Assembly: GCA_013414795.1 (NCBI GenBank)
Contig: CP058732.1
Coordinates: 248,001 to 312,000 of the forward strand
From: Candidatus Kapaibacterium sp.
GTDB lineage: Bacteria > Bacteroidota > Ignavibacteria > Kapaibacteriales > UBA2268
DNA: 64,000 nt
Reading direction: 5' to 3'
Part shown: positions 61,976 to 64,000 of the stretch, in pieces
Numbering within the stretch: position 1 is the first letter of the stretch
How the letters are laid out: every line of letters begins with the position of its first letter
Translations under genes and position numbers: made by a program
Notes under the pieces: model-generated
Databases searched by the model: none
What the model was told of the DNA's origin: nothing
What the model saw: only the letters and a program-made list of their open reading frames with translations

Positions 61976-64000
61976 ATGGAAGAACATAAAAAAATTATTG
62001 ATGATATCAGAAAGATACGTTTTGGAATAGGACTTGATATCACAAATACTTCGGAAGATATAAGAAAACATATAGAGGAAAATATAAAAATTAGAGAAGA
62101 TGCTGCACGCCTTGTAAGCGATCTTTACACCAAAAAAACACATTTTATTCTTGAGTTAATTCAGAACGCTGAGGATAACGATTATGATGAGAACATTAGC
62201 CCGATGCTTAATATCATTATTCAAGATGATAAGCTAATATTACGAAATAATGAAAAGGGATTCAACAAGGAAAATGTTCGGGCTTTGTGTGGGATTGGAA
62301 CGACAACTAAGCAGAATAAAAAAGCTGGTTATATAGGCGAAAAAGGAATTGGCTTTAAATCTGTTTTTATGGTTGCGAAGGAGGTTACCATATATTCAAA
62401 TGGTTTTCAGTTTAAGTTTGAATATGATGCGAACAACCCATTAAGTATAATAATTCCTCAATGGGTTGATGATATCCCTAGTTTTGTTGAACAAGACAAA
62501 ACAAACATTGTTTTGCAGCTTAAAAGCGAGGTAAAAGAAGAGATAACTGAATTAACCCAAAAAATTGATCAACACCTTTTATTATTTCTTCGTAAATTAG
62601 AAGCAATCGAGTTTGAGGATAAAAACCAGAATAAATCTTGGAAAATAGAGCGCTATGATTTGGATGGAAAAGTCGAGATTGTACATCCCAGAGGACAGAA
62701 TTGTTGGAAAATTGTTAAAAGCTTATTTAAAGTACCTTCTGAAGTCCAAGAAGAGAAGCGAAAAGAAATTATAGAGACAGAAATAGTTCTCGGTTTCCCG
62801 CTAAAGCCTGATGGTTCAGCAGAGACTTCAACAACTCAGAATATCTTTGCTTTTCTTCCTGTTCGGTCTTATGGTTTTAAGTTCATTATACAAGCCGATT
62901 TTCTTGTGCCACCAAGCCGTGAAGATATTCATAAAGATAAATCCTGGAATTTATGGCTTCGGGATAATGTTGCTACTGTGTTTTTGAAAGCGGTAGAAGA
63001 ATTTAAACTAGATGAAAAACTTAAGAAAACCTACTACGACTATATCCCTCTCACTAGTGAAATTACCGATACATTTTTTTCTCCTGTGGTTAAGCAGATT
63101 CAAAATAACTTACGTGAAGCAAAATGCCTTTTAACAGAATCTAATGGTTGGCGAAAACCCTATGAGGTATATAGGGCTGATAATGATACAAGGGCACTGA
63201 TTACAAATGATGTTTTAAACAAATTTTTTAATAAAGAATACATCTCACCCGACATAAAAGTGAATAAAGAGATTCTTGATGAATTGGGGGTGCCAGAGTT
63301 TGAATTCAGTGATTTGGTTCAATGTTTGCAAAAAGAAGAATGGTTAATAAACCAAAGCGATGAATGGTTTACCAGGCTTTATGCATATTTGAACCATAAG
63401 GTATTAGAAGACAAGCAAATAGAAGCAATAAAGAAATTAAAGATAATACGATTAGAAAGCAACGAATTAACATCACCTTCTGAGAGCAATATTTTTTTCC
63501 CATTGGACAAAAAGAGCAATTATGGATTTGAGGCTGAACTACGCGTTATAAAAAGGACGCTTTTGGAGACAAAAGAAAAAGTAACAAGGGAAAGTATTGT
63601 TAAATTTCTTAAAAAGCTAGGCATTCGCGACGCACAACCTTACGATATTATCGAAAATCATATTCTTCCGATGTATGAAAGTGATAAATGGAAAAGTAAG
63701 AATAGTGAAACACTTTTAGGATACATCCGTTATATAAAAGATAATCTTCTGGATTATGAAAAGGAAAGCGACAAAAGGCTTAATGGGGACAAAGGAATTT
63801 GGAGAAATAAAGAAGATCCGCTAAAACGATTGAAAGAATCATTATTTATTCGCAGTAATAAAACCGTTGATGGTGTTAATAATTATTCTCGTCCAGAAGA
63901 TTTATACCTGCCAAGAACTTACGATAACAATAACGACTTAGAATTTTTGTTTGAGGGAATAGAGAGTATTCTCTTTGTACACCGAGAATATATTGACGAT
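61976..64000 (+). CDS. Sacsin-like GHKL ATPase-domain protein, N-terminal part
   Basis: The frame is open from ATG 61976-61978 to the window edge (675 codons, no stop). The N-terminal ~200 residues hold a sacsin/GHKL-type ATPase: FILELIQNAEDNDYDE (the N-box), LRNNEKGFNKENVRALCGIG and KAGYIGEKGIGFKSVFMVAK (G-boxes). Later VPPSREDIHKDKSWNLWLRD resembles the S5-like part of sacsin repeats. Such proteins in bacteria are large, often carry a DUF3883/nuclease-like C-terminus, and are frequent in defence islands; the C-terminus is not visible, so this role is inference. Confidence 0.8.
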   Translation, partial: MEEHKKIIDDIRKIRFGIGLDITNTSEDIRKHIEENIKIREDAARLVSDLYTKKTHFILELIQNAEDNDYDENISPMLNIIIQDDKLILRNNEKGFNKENVRALCGIGTTTKQNKKAGYIGEKGIGFKSVFMVAKEVTIYSNGFQFKFEYDANNPLSIIIPQWVDDIPSFVEQDKTNIVLQLKSEVKEEITELTQKIDQHLLLFLRKLEAIEFEDKNQNKSWKIERYDLDGKVEIVHPRGQNCWKIVKSLFKVPSEVQEEKRKEIIETEIVLGFPLKPDGSAETSTTQNIFAFLPVRSYGFKFIIQADFLVPPSREDIHKDKSWNLWLRDNVATVFLKAVEEFKLDEKLKKTYYDYIPLTSEITDTFFSPVVKQIQNNLREAKCLLTESNGWRKPYEVYRADNDTRALITNDVLNKFFNKEYISPDIKVNKEILDELGVPEFEFSDLVQCLQKEEWLINQSDEWFTRLYAYLNHKVLEDKQIEAIKKLKIIRLESNELTSPSESNIFFPLDKKSNYGFEAELRVIKRTLLETKEKVTRESIVKFLKKLGIRDAQPYDIIENHILPMYESDKWKSKNSETLLGYIRYIKDNLLDYEKESDKRLNGDKGIWRNKEDPLKRLKESLFIRSNKTVDGVNNYSRPEDLYLPRTYDNNNDLEFLFEGIESILFVHREYIDD

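Overview
The window looks like a chromosome segment from an AT-rich, Gram-negative member of the Bacteroidota/Chlorobiota (FCB) group, possibly an Ignavibacteria- or Kapabacteria-like lineage. That placement is inferred from five large secreted proteins with type IX secretion (T9SS)-style C-terminal sorting domains, DUF3098- and DUF3078-like proteins, an Omp85 protein, and promoters of the TTTG-N19-TAnnTTTG type used in Bacteroidota. No rRNA or other strong phylogenetic marker is present.

Layout. 1-5.0 kb: envelope genes (TPR protein, outer-membrane barrel, SPOR protein), then an ECF sigma factor and greA. 5.1-25.6 kb: an accessory region entirely on the minus strand. It holds two paralogous operons (small Cys-containing secreted peptide, beta-propeller, thioredoxin-like protein, DUF3078-like barrel), two giant T9SS-type proteins, a degraded toxin/immunity-like set and a strikingly GC-rich 4.7 kb gene. 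Five direct copies of a ~260 bp repeat, most with a poly-G tract of different length, separate the units. 26-34 kb: housekeeping and metabolic genes (enoyl-CoA hydratase family, methyltransferase, hydF, a PqqD-like protein, pepD). 34.1-38.4 kb: a 1392-residue IgGFc-binding-like/choice-of-anchor protein whose signal peptide is separated by one in-frame TAA. 38.4-39.6 kb: decayed sequence. 39.6-50.4 kb: a recently expanded TPR gene, tRNA-Lys, then rpmA-rplU, purF, coaE, alaS, prmC, pyrB and two thiol/redox proteins. Between coaE and alaS lies a cluster of DnaA-box-like 9-mers. 50.6-61.7 kb: plus-strand genes (glycosyltransferase, DUF3098, era, cheW, a sigma/anti-sigma lipoprotein operon, Omp85 protein, fbaB). 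61.8-64 kb: a possible broken zinc-ribbon ORF and the start of a large sacsin-like ATPase that runs off the window.

The core genes are ordinary. The interesting biology is in 5-26 kb: genes for exported proteins sit as cassettes between homologous direct repeats. One paralogous operon is truncated next to a repeat, homopolymer tracts shift a conserved reading frame, and several genes carry a single in-frame TAA. This looks like a fast-evolving surface or secretion locus reshuffled by recombination. No integrase or transposase is visible in the window.
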